A stretch of DNA of 35,219 bases from an uncultured Chlorobiaceae bacterium (GTDB lineage Bacteria; Bacteroidota; Chlorobiia; Chlorobiales; Chlorobiaceae): NCBI GenBank assembly GCA_903887845.1, contig CAISRC010000060.1, positions 1 through 35,219 of the forward strand, in the 5' to 3' direction. Numbering within the stretch: the first letter of the stretch is position 1; every line of letters begins with the position of its first letter. The translations under genes were made by a program, and so were the position numbers. The notes below the pieces were generated by a model. It was not told where the DNA came from. It searched no databases and saw only the letters and a program-made list of their open reading frames with translations. Of this stretch, positions 1 through 8,223 are shown one piece after another.

Positions 1-1
1 C

Positions 2-322
2 TTCATGCTTGTCGTGCTTGGTATGGGGCTTTTCATCTCCACCATCACTGAAACCCAGCAGCAGGCCATGTTTGTGGCATGGTTTTTCATGGTCATCTTC
101 ACCCTGATGAGCGGTCTCTTCACCGCCATCGAAAGCATGCCCCACTGGGCACAAACCATGACCCTGCTTAACCCTGTCCGCCACTTCGTCGATATCATGC
201 GCCGTGTTATGCTGAAAGGGTCAGGGTTGATGGAGATCCGGGCGCAGTTGCTCTGGCTGATCGGCTATGCCTTGGTGATGGTGACGCTGGCGGTGAACCG
301 GTATCGGAAGGTGGCGATTTGA
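2..322 (+). CDS. ABC-2 type transporter permease, C-terminal part
   Basis: This is the last ~106 residues of a membrane permease; the reading frame is open at the left edge, so the 5' part lies outside the window. Three hydrophobic stretches are visible. A segment with the pattern LVVLGMGLFISTITETQQQA, then a hydrophobic helix, then SGLFTAIESMP and LNPVRHFVDIMR, matches the C-terminal end of ABC-2 permeases of the YhhJ/YbhR/DrrB kind, where a short periplasmic loop with a conserved Met-Pro precedes the last helix. Such proteins form the membrane channel of drug or polysaccharide exporters together with an ATPase and often a HlyD-like subunit, which would be expected upstream. The substrate cannot be told from this fragment. 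Confidence 0.8.
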   Translation, partial: FMLVVLGMGLFISTITETQQQAMFVAWFFMVIFTLMSGLFTAIESMPHWAQTMTLLNPVRHFVDIMRRVMLKGSGLMEIRAQLLWLIGYALVMVTLAVNRYRKVAI

Positions 323-341
323 GCGGGGGTCGATTCCCGAT

Positions 342-758
342 TTACGAAGCATCGATCTGACGAAGAATTTCCAGCAGTGTGCCTGACGTTGACAGCTTCT
401 CCTCGTCAGTGGCGGAATTGTAAAAAGCGATAATTGCTTTGCCACCGATACCAATCGGAGGATACTTCTTTTCGGCAAGCATGGGCATCAGTGCAAGGAA
501 TTTGGACACACGCTCCCTCTCCATACCGTTGATTCTGCTGACGACATCTTCAGCGATAACGGCAGAGGCAGCCTCGTCCAGACCGGCAACGTACGCAGCG
601 CTCTGCACGGCACCGTACTGGAAACCAAGTACAGCAAAAACGATATCCCTGCTCGTGCTGCTTTCGAGTCCAGCCGGGCATTGCCCGATCGCTTCAGCAA
701 GGAACTGCAGCGACATTTTCGTTACGGCCTCTATGTTTTCTTCAAGATTGTTATGCAT
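342..758 (-). CDS. Hypothetical protein, 138 aa, helical
   Basis: I do not recognise this protein family. It is a soluble, largely alpha-helical protein with no signal peptide and no membrane segment. Composition is balanced and coding-like, with the motifs GFQYGAVQSAAYVAGLDE and KYPPIGIGGKAIIAFYNS in the middle and C-terminal parts. It converges with the ABC permease end, 19 bases away, and lies on the same strand as the rubredoxin/glutamate-synthase-like gene, 103 bases downstream of it. The ATG start has no clear Shine-Dalgarno sequence. Function is unknown. Confidence 0.65.
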   Translation of the reverse strand: MHNNLEENIEAVTKMSLQFLAEAIGQCPAGLESSTSRDIVFAVLGFQYGAVQSAAYVAGLDEAASAVIAEDVVSRINGMERERVSKFLALMPMLAEKKYPPIGIGGKAIIAFYNSATDEEKLSTSGTLLEILRQIDAS

Positions 759-861
759 AACAATTTATTTTGTTCATGGGCGGATGTTTTGAAGAAAATA
801 TCATTCCAATCCGGATTACAACAGACATCATCAAGGCGTCAGCTTGGTAGACTGCACTTGA

Positions 862-2271
862 TTAGACATGCTCAATAGAGGTATGATTGGAAATTTCGGA
901 ATTGGTGGTACATAAATCAGTCTGCGAGAGATGGTGGACATTATCATTGCCGGTCAGGCGAGCAAAGTCTCGAAGCTCTTCGGTGACGGCCTTGAAAAAG
1001 TTGGCGACCCGGAGGGCGGATGTATCGACATCCAGACGGGAACGAAGGGCCGGATCCTGTGTAGCGATGCCGACGGGGCATTTGCCGGTATTGCAGATAC
1101 GGTACTGCTGACAGCCTGCGGCCATCATGGCCGCCGTCCCGACAGCTATGGCATCAGCCCCCATTGCCAGCGCCTTGGCAAAGTCTGAAGAGGTGCGCAG
1201 GCCACCGGTAATAATGAGGGAGACCGTATCAGCCCCTCTCAAATCAAGTATTTTTCTTGCCCTTGCCAACGCGAAAATGGTTGGCACAGACGTAGCGTTT
1301 TTGACAACCTTGGGAGAGGCGCCGGTTCCACCTGCTCGCCCATCGATGGTGATGAAATCAACACCCGCATAGAGAGCGATATCGATATCGTCTTCGATAT
1401 GTCCAGCCGCAAGCTTGATGCCAATCGGTTTTCCACCGGTTTTCAGTCGCAAATCATTGACTGCGGCTTTCAGGTCCTCTTTTGAGCGGATGTCGGGGAA
1501 GTGCGACGGGCTGATAATATCCTCTCCTTCCCGACATCCCCGGATTGCAGCGATTTCACCGGTGACCTTGCTAGCGGGAAGATGCCCTCCCATTCCCGGT
1601 TTTGCGGACTGCCCAATTTTGATTTCCACGGCATCGACCAGCTTCAGGTTCTCGTCGGTCACACTGTATTTGTTGGGAACATATTCGAAAATGTAACGGT
1701 ACGAGGCCGCAAGTGATTCGGGCAGAATTCCCCCTTCACCCGAGCACATGGCTGTTTTAGCCTGCGCGCTGCCTTTAGCAAGAGCGAGCTTTGCTTCCCT
1801 TGACAACGCGCCGAAGGAGATATGGGAGACAAAAACCGGGGTTTCGAGCATGAGTGGGAAGGCTGCTGCGGGACCGATCAGCGTTTGTGTGACAACCGGC
1901 TGTGTTTTGTTGAGCGGCATTTTTGCAAGCTGCGCACCTTTAATAAGGATTTCATCCCAGGAGAAGGTGGGGATGCGGCTCCGCATCGGTTCGATAATCG
2001 ACTTTCCCGTCATGGCAAGGTGGTGAATATCGGCCATGTTGACCTCAAAATCGTCTGTCGGTCGTCGCCATTCCGCCAGATACTCTTCTCCTGAACCTGT
2101 TTCAGCGCCAATCGAGAGAGCTGTCGGCAAGTTGGATGCTGCAAGGCGGAAACTCTCTTTGCTTGAGCCGCAGACAGGGCATATCCATTCATTCGGGAGG
2201 GCTTCCCAGGCGACGGATTCTTTGTTTTCATCGTAGATATATGAACATAGCCCACATTGCCATTTTGACAT
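862..2271 (-). CDS. Rubredoxin / FMN-dependent glutamate-synthase-like fusion protein
   Basis: Residues 1-40 form a rubredoxin domain with the iron ligands C6, C9, C31 and C34 (CGLC and CPVCG). From about residue 80 the protein matches the FMN-binding central domain of glutamate synthase large subunit (Glu_synthase family, TIM barrel), including GEGGILPE near 178-185, a KPGMGGHLP loop and GGTGASP. C387, C393 and C398 (C-x5-C-x4-C) match the 3Fe-4S cluster motif of glutamate synthase. The glutaminase domain and the C-terminal beta-helix of true GltB are absent. The expected activity is an FMN/3Fe-4S oxidoreductase with rubredoxin as built-in electron donor or acceptor. Whether it makes glutamate is unknown. 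It lies 59 bases after parA-like on the same strand and may be cotranscribed. Confidence 0.88.
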   Translation of the reverse strand: MSKWQCGLCSYIYDENKESVAWEALPNEWICPVCGSSKESFRLAASNLPTALSIGAETGSGEEYLAEWRRPTDDFEVNMADIHHLAMTGKSIIEPMRSRIPTFSWDEILIKGAQLAKMPLNKTQPVVTQTLIGPAAAFPLMLETPVFVSHISFGALSREAKLALAKGSAQAKTAMCSGEGGILPESLAASYRYIFEYVPNKYSVTDENLKLVDAVEIKIGQSAKPGMGGHLPASKVTGEIAAIRGCREGEDIISPSHFPDIRSKEDLKAAVNDLRLKTGGKPIGIKLAAGHIEDDIDIALYAGVDFITIDGRAGGTGASPKVVKNATSVPTIFALARARKILDLRGADTVSLIITGGLRTSSDFAKALAMGADAIAVGTAAMMAAGCQQYRICNTGKCPVGIATQDPALRSRLDVDTSALRVANFFKAVTEELRDFARLTGNDNVHHLSQTDLCTTNSEISNHTSIEHV

Positions 2272-2330
2272 AAGAAGCGGCGATGATAATGTTACTGCTA
2301 AAATACGGCGCAGAGAGGTGCTGACGAAGA

Positions 2331-3119
2331 TTACCTTTTTGCCGCCTGTTGCGCAAGATCCATACTGCCTTGTTCATCAAGCTGCGCGCGAAGCTCCTCC
2401 CAGAGGTTTCGGTAAGCCTTTGATGCTGTGGAATTTGGCTGAACGGCGTTGAGTGGTGCACGGTAGATGCCCATTTTTTCAACCTCTGAACTGTATGGAA
2501 TTGTCTGAGTAAAAAATCCCGGTGTATTTCGGAATTCACGGATGATGTCGCGGTGCAACTTTTTCTGTTTTTCCACCATGGTAAAAAAGGGCCGAATTTT
2601 CGAGCTGTCGAGTTTATTTGCTTCAAAAAAATCCTTTAACTGAATATAGGTACGCATCGACAGTGTCGTTGGAATCAACGGCACAAGAATTACATCAGAA
2701 GCAGTAAACACACTTTCAGACAGCAGTGTCAGATTTGGAGGGCAGTCGAAAAAAACAAGCCGGTAGTCATCGCTCAGTTCTTCAATGTTTTTTTTGAGCT
2801 TTTTTTGAGGTTTTTTTTCCTCAGAGAGTTCAATGTCAAGGTTTCTGTAAGAAAAGTCCGAGGGCAGCAGATCAAGGTTTTCAAAATCTGTAGCCTTTAT
2901 ATTACGGTAGATTTTTTTGTTTCCCTTGAGAAATTTATCGCTGTTATACTTTTTTGAAGCGATAATTCTGAAATAGAAAGAGCTTGCTCCCTGTGGATCA
3001 AGATCGCAGATCAGTGTCGGTGGATAATGCAGAGAGGAGAGATAGGAAAGGTTCACCGCCGCAGCCGTTTTACCAACCCCGCCTTTGATACTGTACAACG
3101 CGATTGTTTTCATGGTCAT
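2331..3119 (-). CDS. ParA/MinD-family P-loop ATPase
   Basis: The protein carries the deviant Walker A motif KGGVGKT at residues 12-18, whose first lysine marks the ParA/MinD/Mrp class, then [10 protein letters not shown] at about 39-48 (Walker A') and VFFDCPP (Walker B). At 262 aa it has the size of stand-alone ParA or orphan cargo-positioning ATPases, without the N-terminal helix-turn-helix of P1-type ParA. The family forms ATP-dependent dimers on DNA and moves plasmids, chromosomes or protein cargos such as carboxysomes and chemoreceptor arrays. No ParB gene is adjacent. Its ATG overlaps the stop of the upstream CHAD gene (ATGA, four bases), which argues for translational coupling. A second ATG two codons downstream could also serve as the start. 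Confidence 0.88.
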   Translation of the reverse strand: MTMKTIALYSIKGGVGKTAAAVNLSYLSSLHYPPTLICDLDPQGASSFYFRIIASKKYNSDKFLKGNKKIYRNIKATDFENLDLLPSDFSYRNLDIELSEEKKPQKKLKKNIEELSDDYRLVFFDCPPNLTLLSESVFTASDVILVPLIPTTLSMRTYIQLKDFFEANKLDSSKIRPFFTMVEKQKKLHRDIIREFRNTPGFFTQTIPYSSEVEKMGIYRAPLNAVQPNSTASKAYRNLWEELRAQLDEQGSMDLAQQAAKR

Positions 3120-4681
3120 GTGCTCGTTAAAAGGTCATTAAACAGATGGCTGGTTTCTTCATTATCAAATGATTTGAAGGTTTTATTGAACTTGAGACGA
3201 GCCTCTTCCTGTTTTTGAAAAAGAATTGCCATAAGGCCGCCCGTTGATGCCGCAAGTAACTTGTCTGCGGGCATCAATTCGAGTTGTTCATGCAGAAAAC
3301 GAAGTTGAACGGCAAAATCGACAAAGTCACCAAGATTTTCCTGGAGTTCCTTCAATTGCATGATAACAGGAATAATGGTTTTATGGGGAAATATAGATGC
3401 GAAAAATTCAAGCAGATATCGGAGTTTCTTGCAGTCGATACGTAATCGATGAAGTTCCGCATCGGTTGTTTCCTGGCTGATGAGACGACCATGGCGGATT
3501 ACTTTCTTCAATGCTTTTTTTATGGTTTCAACGGCAACATTCATGGTGGAAAGGGATGCGTTCGGGGCCAGCTCAGTCTCTGGAAGAGATGGCCGATTGA
3601 TAAACGCATCCCACTTGTCAAGAAACGAGAGGTAGTCGTCTGACGCAATATAATTGCAGAATTGTTTGTGCTTTGTCTTGCGTGATAAGGCAATGTCGCT
3701 GAAAAAGAGCTTAAGAGACGGACGGAGCAAAGGGGGCAAATAGTGAAAATAAGTTGTTTGTCGAAGAAGATAGACATCACTGTCACGCAGCTCGTTGGTT
3801 CGTCTGCCGAGATCCCTGAAAAAGTTAAGATAATATGCAATTTCACTGGTGTCAAACACACCTTTAAGCTGCTTGAGAATCGAACGGGTACGGCGTATGG
3901 CGACGCGATAGTCATGCAGAAACTCTGAATCAATGTTTTTTTTGATGCCATCTTCATTTTGACGCATCACTGAACAAGTGAATTGCAGGAGCCGCTGGGC
4001 GCTCTCGTGAACAGGTGCATTCGGATTAAGAGTGAGCCGAATTTTTGAGGAGTAGTCCTGAACGTTATGTCCAGCGGCTTTCATGATCAACCCAAAGAAT
4101 TCCCTTAAATCAAGCCTGTTGCAGGCCTCGTCATTATCCAGTAATGATGTTTCAATCGGTGTCATCTCTTTTTCATATCCCTTGAGCGGCGAAAGAGAAA
4201 CGATATGCAGGAAGGGATTCGGTTTCTCTCTATTGGCAAGCGATAATGATTTCGCAGTCAGAATGGCAAGAGTTTTTTCGTTATCGTCAAGAATCTGGTA
4301 TGAACGAATGGAGACATTAATGGAGCAAAGTCTAATGAAGGCCCTGATATTGCTGCATGAACAAAGTTTTTCTTTCAGTTTACCGGCGGATAGAGCATCG
4401 GAGAAAAAAGAGACAGGGTTCCGGGTAAATGGTACGGAGGTGATTTCATGGCCTGTATTGAGGTCGGCAAGAGAGAGAACTCTCTTTGTTTTAATAATCA
4501 CAACTCCTCTGCTGAAAGCTTGCCATTCAAAAGTATCATAGAAGTCCTGTCGTTCTTTCGTTAAGGAAAGCGTTTTAAGTTTCCATCCGAAGGGAAGAAA
4601 AGGAAGAATTTTTTTTGGCAACGACTCCAGCAAGTCAGCACGATTCAGCCTGAAATATATTGTTTTCGGGGTGTCGTGCAT
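3116..4681 (-). CDS. CHAD-domain protein with degenerate CYTH-like N-terminus
   Basis: Residues ~222-515 form a CHAD domain, an all-helical bundle with conserved basic and histidine residues. The two hallmark helices are visible: [12 protein letters not shown] (H256, R259, R263, R264) and [12 protein letters not shown] (H411, R412, R414, K418, K419, R421). CHAD domains bind inorganic polyphosphate and target proteins to polyphosphate granules. The first ~180 residues are not a normal CYTH triphosphatase: the N-terminal ExExK motif is absent, but FYDT at 47-50 and the following strands recall CYTH, so an inactive CYTH-like domain is plausible (inference). It is four-base coupled to the ParA-like gene, lies 80 bases after the Gph-like gene on the same strand, and sits a few kilobases from pst/phoU, all consistent with a phosphate-storage role. 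Confidence 0.85.
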   Translation of the reverse strand: MHDTPKTIYFRLNRADLLESLPKKILPFLPFGWKLKTLSLTKERQDFYDTFEWQAFSRGVVIIKTKRVLSLADLNTGHEITSVPFTRNPVSFFSDALSAGKLKEKLCSCSNIRAFIRLCSINVSIRSYQILDDNEKTLAILTAKSLSLANREKPNPFLHIVSLSPLKGYEKEMTPIETSLLDNDEACNRLDLREFFGLIMKAAGHNVQDYSSKIRLTLNPNAPVHESAQRLLQFTCSVMRQNEDGIKKNIDSEFLHDYRVAIRRTRSILKQLKGVFDTSEIAYYLNFFRDLGRRTNELRDSDVYLLRQTTYFHYLPPLLRPSLKLFFSDIALSRKTKHKQFCNYIASDDYLSFLDKWDAFINRPSLPETELAPNASLSTMNVAVETIKKALKKVIRHGRLISQETTDAELHRLRIDCKKLRYLLEFFASIFPHKTIIPVIMQLKELQENLGDFVDFAVQLRFLHEQLELMPADKLLAASTGGLMAILFQKQEEARLKFNKTFKSFDNEETSHLFNDLLTST

Positions 4682-4761
4682 CCTTTGCTTGCATTAAATG
4701 GAACAATCCTTCAATGCATAATATCATATTATTGCACTTGATATCAAAGGGCAGATCATGA

Positions 4762-5442
4762 TCAGGACATGATCCGCATGTTCGGCAGAGTGAAATATTG
4801 GTCGATAATCTCTTCAGGATGTCGAACCAGAGCTTTTGCGCCAAACTCAAGAAGCTCGCTTTCTGGTCGGAAACCCCAGAGTACACCGAGTGGATACATT
4901 CCCGCTCTCGTTGCAGTCAGCATGTCAATACCACTGTCTCCGACATAGAGAATGGATGAAGGTTCTTCTCCAAGCATGCGTGCGACAAGTAAGGCTCCTT
5001 CAGGGTCAGGTTTGTGGGCAATGCCGCTGTGATGGCCCAGAACAACATCAAACGTCCACTCCTTCAGCAGAAATTCTGCACAGAGACGGGTGAAGTGATC
5101 AGCTTTGTTCGAAAGTATAGCTATTTTTATTTTTTGTTGTGCGAGCGTGTCGAGCATGGCGCCGATTCCTGGATAGGGGCGTGAGTTTTTGTTCCAGTTG
5201 TCAGCATAGTGTGCCATAAATTCCGGCAAAAGAAAATCAATAGTCTCTGGAGTACCCACTCCTTCAGGAAGTGCTTTTCTGACCAGCTCTCTCATTCCGT
5301 GTCCGACAAGAAAACGGCACTCATCAATGGTATGCACCGGATAATCGTGCCGGGAAAGAACTGTATTGAGGGTATTGACAAGATCCTGGAGAGTATCAAG
5401 AAGCGTTCCATCCAGATCGAAGATAACAGCATTGCAGGTCAT
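4762..5442 (-). CDS. gph: HAD-family hydrolase, phosphoglycolate phosphatase-like
   Basis: This is a 226-aa HAD phosphatase. Motif I is FDLDGTLLDT with nucleophile D9 and acid/base D11, motif II is the Ser of AILSNK, motif III the Lys of HKPDPEGALL, and motif IV GDSGIDMLTA. The cap region between motifs I and II is the helical C1 type seen in Gph/PGP proteins. Gph removes 2-phosphoglycolate, but HAD specificity is hard to assign by sequence and pyrophosphatase or other sugar-phosphate activities (PpaX-like) remain possible. The ATG start places motif I at the usual distance of about six residues. The gene is first in the minus-strand series that continues into CHAD, ParA-like and the rubredoxin fusion. 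Confidence 0.82.
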   Translation of the reverse strand: MTCNAVIFDLDGTLLDTLQDLVNTLNTVLSRHDYPVHTIDECRFLVGHGMRELVRKALPEGVGTPETIDFLLPEFMAHYADNWNKNSRPYPGIGAMLDTLAQQKIKIAILSNKADHFTRLCAEFLLKEWTFDVVLGHHSGIAHKPDPEGALLVARMLGEEPSSILYVGDSGIDMLTATRAGMYPLGVLWGFRPESELLEFGAKALVRHPEEIIDQYFTLPNMRIMS

Positions 5443-5500
5443 GACGCAGGTTCTCTTTATTTAAGCGTTTTGATATTCGTTTGTGTGCTTTTTGTGGCAT

Positions 5501-5534
5501 AAAAAAAGCACCCTGCACGACATGCACAGGGCGC
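5501..5534 (-). terminator. Rho-independent terminator after csmB-like gene
   Basis: Read on the minus strand there is a GC-rich hairpin, gcgCCCTG...CAGGGtgc with a short inner pairing, followed directly by seven T residues. It lies 25 bases beyond the stop of the csmB-like gene, where transcription of that gene should end. This would separate the small abundant chlorosome transcript from the phosphatase gene downstream. Confidence 0.8.
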
Positions 5535-5558
5535 TCTTTGAACTTCAACGGCAGCAGT

Positions 5559-5783
5559 TTACTTTTTTGGAGCAATTGCTGATGAGATGCTCTGCAATGC
5601 CTGTCCAACAGTGTTTGATGCACTTCCGACAAGATCAATTGCTGTTTTAGCAAGGGGTTCAATAATCTGTACCACTGCTTTGACTCCGCTGCTCAAGAGA
5701 TCAACCTGCTGCTGGGCAAGTTTACCTGCGGTATCAAGAAGGTTGTTGAGCGCGACCGAGAAATCATTTGTTTCGTTTGCCAT
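5559..5783 (-). CDS. csmB: Chlorosome envelope protein, CsmB/CsmF family
   Basis: This is a 74-aa amphipathic protein with an N-terminal Asn/Asp-rich start (MANETNDF), a long run of hydrophobic heptads containing LAQQQVDLLSSGVKAV and IEPLAKTAIDLVG, and a C-terminus ending in QALQSISSAIAPKK. Length, pattern and tail fit the CsmB/CsmF family of the chlorosome envelope in green sulfur bacteria, small proteins in the lipid monolayer that encloses the bacteriochlorophyll aggregates. I cannot separate CsmB from CsmF without alignment. The gene is monocistronic by appearance, with its own terminator, and diverges from pstS across a 232-base AT-rich region. No clear Shine-Dalgarno sequence precedes the ATG. 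This is the best lineage marker in the window. Confidence 0.75.
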   Translation of the reverse strand: MANETNDFSVALNNLLDTAGKLAQQQVDLLSSGVKAVVQIIEPLAKTAIDLVGSASNTVGQALQSISSAIAPKK

Positions 5784-6015
5784 GGATATTATTATTTAGG
5801 GTTATGAATAAAGAATGTATTGGTACTAATTTCTTTCCTCAAGAGTACAATGGTAACGATGAGATCAATGCAACTCACCAATTTTAAAGTAACTTACTAA
5901 ATTAAACTAATAGATACCAACAGAAAACTTTGCTATCAACATTGTTAAGCCGATTCTATTTCAAAGTTAACCCGCTGGTGATTATCTTTCCGGGAACTAA
6001 ACCATATCCTGAACT

Positions 6016-6828
6016 ATGATAAATAAACTTCTGCAGCTTGTTTTTCTTCTTGCTTTTTCCGTCACAGGCACTGCCGATGCTGCCGTGAAGACTATTGTGT
6101 TGGACGGTTCAACCACTGTTGGTCCTGTTGCGAAATCTTTCGCAACCTATTTCACTAAAAAATATGGTATTCGTGTCACGGTGAGTGAGTCGGGAAGTGG
6201 TAATGGTGCTAAAAGCCTGATTAACGGTTCATGCACGATTGCGGCAATGTCGCGTGCCATGAAAGATGCAGAGATTGCGGCGGCCAGGAAAAAAGGAGTT
6301 AATCCTGTTGCGCATGTTATTGCCCTTGACGGTCTTGCCATGGTTGTCCATCCTGCCAACCCTGTTCGTTCACTTTCAAAAGCTCAAATCAGCAGTATTT
6401 ACCACGGTACCATCACCAACTGGAAAGATGTTGGAGGAGCCAATGCCCGTATTGTGGTTATTCAGCGAGAATCCAACAGTGGAACTCAGGATTCCTTTAA
6501 AGAACTGGTTACCGGCAAGAGTATGCAGATCACAGGAGGTGCTGAAACCCAATCGAGTAACGGCGCAGTAAAAACCAGAGTAAGTACAACTCCTTCCGCT
6601 ATCGGTTTTCTTGGCTTGGGGTTTGTTGATAGTTCTGTAAAGCTGATTGCTGTAAATGGAGTATTGCCAAGTGTTAAGACGGTAAAAAACGGCTCCTATT
6701 CGGTATCAAGGCCTCTTTATCTTTATACCAACGGCCAGCCATCGGGGCCTGTAAAACAATTTATCGATTTACCGAACACTGTTGAAGGCAAAGCAATAAT
6801 AAGTGAACTTGGTTTTGTTAACCGCTAA
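6016..6828 (+). CDS. pstS: Phosphate ABC transporter, periplasmic substrate-binding protein PstS
   Basis: A 270-aa exported protein. Residues 1-22 form a signal peptide ending near TADA. The mature N-terminus has LDGSTTVGPVAKSF, the phosphate-binding start of PstS-type type II periplasmic binding proteins, followed by SESGSGNGAKSL, with MSRAMKDAE and ALDGLAMVVHP further on and the RESNSGTQDSFKE loop that contributes phosphate ligands. The protein captures phosphate outside the inner membrane and hands it to PstCA. It is the first gene of the pst cluster but is separated from pstC by 207 bases that include a strong terminator. This arrangement usually gives more PstS than membrane subunits. 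Confidence 0.93.
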   Translation: MINKLLQLVFLLAFSVTGTADAAVKTIVLDGSTTVGPVAKSFATYFTKKYGIRVTVSESGSGNGAKSLINGSCTIAAMSRAMKDAEIAAARKKGVNPVAHVIALDGLAMVVHPANPVRSLSKAQISSIYHGTITNWKDVGGANARIVVIQRESNSGTQDSFKELVTGKSMQITGGAETQSSNGAVKTRVSTTPSAIGFLGLGFVDSSVKLIAVNGVLPSVKTVKNGSYSVSRPLYLYTNGQPSGPVKQFIDLPNTVEGKAIISELGFVNR

Positions 6829-6858
6829 GGTTTTTCCTGTACAGATGCTCTTATTTAC

Positions 6859-6895
6859 AAAACCGGTTGATCACTGAACCGGTTTTTGTTTTTTC
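6859..6895 (+). terminator. Rho-independent terminator after pstS
   Basis: A perfect ten-base-pair stem (AAAACCGGTT / AACCGGTTTT) with an eight-base loop is followed by a T-rich tract. It lies 30 bases after the pstS stop. Its A/T flanks make it potentially bidirectional. It probably attenuates read-through from pstS into pstCAB. Confidence 0.88.
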
Positions 6896-6908
6896 TCTTT
6901 TATACAAA

Positions 6909-6926
6909 TGTTTCATACTTGTAACA
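6909..6926 (+). promoter_or_regulatory. Candidate Pho-box-like direct repeat before pstC
   Basis: Two seven-base half-sites, TGTTTCA and TGTAACA, are separated by four bases (tact), giving an 11-base period. This spacing and the TGTnACA core resemble PhoB-type Pho boxes. It sits downstream of the pstS terminator and about 110 bases before the pstC start, a sensible place for a second phosphate-regulated promoter. The match is by eye only; no PhoB/PhoR gene is in the window and no comparable pair was obvious upstream of pstS. Confidence 0.3.
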
Positions 6927-7035
6927 TAACCGGTGTTGGTTTCTATCCTGAAAGCCCATAGATTAGCATCATCAAAATTGAGTCACAGTGATGCTGCGGC
7001 TAACTGGTAATTGATCAAAGAAATCATTCAAGACT

Positions 7036-8199
7036 ATGGCTGATGAGAGTGTAGGGGAGCGTAACCGTTCGAATGCCTTTGTGGTAACCGCTCGCAAACG
7101 CACCTTGCAGAAGGTTGCAAAAACAGCCGGAGAAGGGATGCTCTTTTCGGTAGCCTTTTTTGTGGCCGTGATTGTCCTTTTTATTTTCTATTTCGTGGCA
7201 CGCGATGCCATTCCTTTTTTTCAGATCTGCGGATTCAGCGAATTTTTTACCAGCACAAACTGGTATCCTGCCGATGAGCCCGGTGAGTTTGGTGCGCTTG
7301 CCATTATCTACGGAAGTTTGATGGTGACACTCGGTTCCGCCATGATTGCTGTCCCGATGGGGGTTGCCGCCGCAATATGCCTGAGTGATATCCTCCCGTT
7401 TTCGATTCGACAGTACGCCAAACCGGTCATTGAAATGCTTGCCGCAATTCCATCGGTAGCATTCGGTTTTTTTGCCCTCGTTGTTCTGGCTCCGCTTATG
7501 CAGGATCATGGAGGACCCATGCTGATGTGGGGCTGGTGGATTCTCGTCTCACCCTTTCTGCTTCTTTCCGTTATTGTTATTGCTGATCTCTTGACTGCGA
7601 ACATCAAGGATGAAAAGCGTCGTCAGCAACGTCACTGGATGTTGTTGATTGCTCTTGGCCTTTTCTCGATTTTTCTTTTGTTCAAGGTTGGTTCTGTGCT
7701 GAATGGCATACAGATTCTGACCGGTACCAACGCACTGAATGTTTCTATTATACTGAGTTTTATGGCACTGCCGACTATTGTCAGTGTTTCCGAAGATGCC
7801 CTTCAGGCTGTCGGTCGCGACATTCGTGAGGGCAGTTATGCGCTTGGAGCCACAAGAGCTGAAACGATTATTAAAACTATTCTGCCTGCAGCAAGCAGCG
7901 GCATTCTTGCGGCGGTTATTCTCGGTATTATGCGAGCTCTCGGTGAAACGATGGTGGTCTGGATGGCTTCGGGCAACTCCTCTCATATTCCCGAGCCATG
8001 GTTCAACTACCTCGAAGCAATCCGTACCCTGACGGCTACCATCGCCGGTGATATGGGTGAAGCCGACCAGGTGACCGGATCTGCCCGTTTTCATGTGCTC
8101 TTTGCCATGGGTTTGCTGCTCCTGATTATCAGTTTTATCAGCAATCTTGTCAGTGAGAGAATTGTCGTTCGCCAGCGTAAAATTCTGTCCGGGCAGTAA
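7036..8199 (+). CDS. pstC: Phosphate ABC transporter permease PstC
   Basis: A 387-aa inner-membrane permease, longer than the ~320-aa E. coli protein. An N-terminal cytoplasmic tail of ~35 residues is followed by a first membrane helix and at least five more. The BPD_transp_1 coupling (EAA) loop reads EGSYALGATRAETIIKTILPAA at about 265-286. The extra length lies partly in the tail and partly in an expanded middle region (about 155-235) with a basic, glutamine-rich KRRQQRH segment between helices. It pairs with PstA to form the phosphate channel. pstA follows after 24 bases, so the two are clearly cotranscribed. The ATG start was kept because it gives the basic tail typical of this subunit. 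Confidence 0.93.
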   Translation: MADESVGERNRSNAFVVTARKRTLQKVAKTAGEGMLFSVAFFVAVIVLFIFYFVARDAIPFFQICGFSEFFTSTNWYPADEPGEFGALAIIYGSLMVTLGSAMIAVPMGVAAAICLSDILPFSIRQYAKPVIEMLAAIPSVAFGFFALVVLAPLMQDHGGPMLMWGWWILVSPFLLLSVIVIADLLTANIKDEKRRQQRHWMLLIALGLFSIFLLFKVGSVLNGIQILTGTNALNVSIILSFMALPTIVSVSEDALQAVGRDIREGSYALGATRAETIIKTILPAASSGILAAVILGIMRALGETMVVWMASGNSSHIPEPWFNYLEAIRTLTATIAGDMGEADQVTGSARFHVLFAMGLLLLIISFISNLVSERIVVRQRKILSGQ

Positions 8200-8223
8200 T
8201 ATTTTCCCATAAAACACTTTGTT

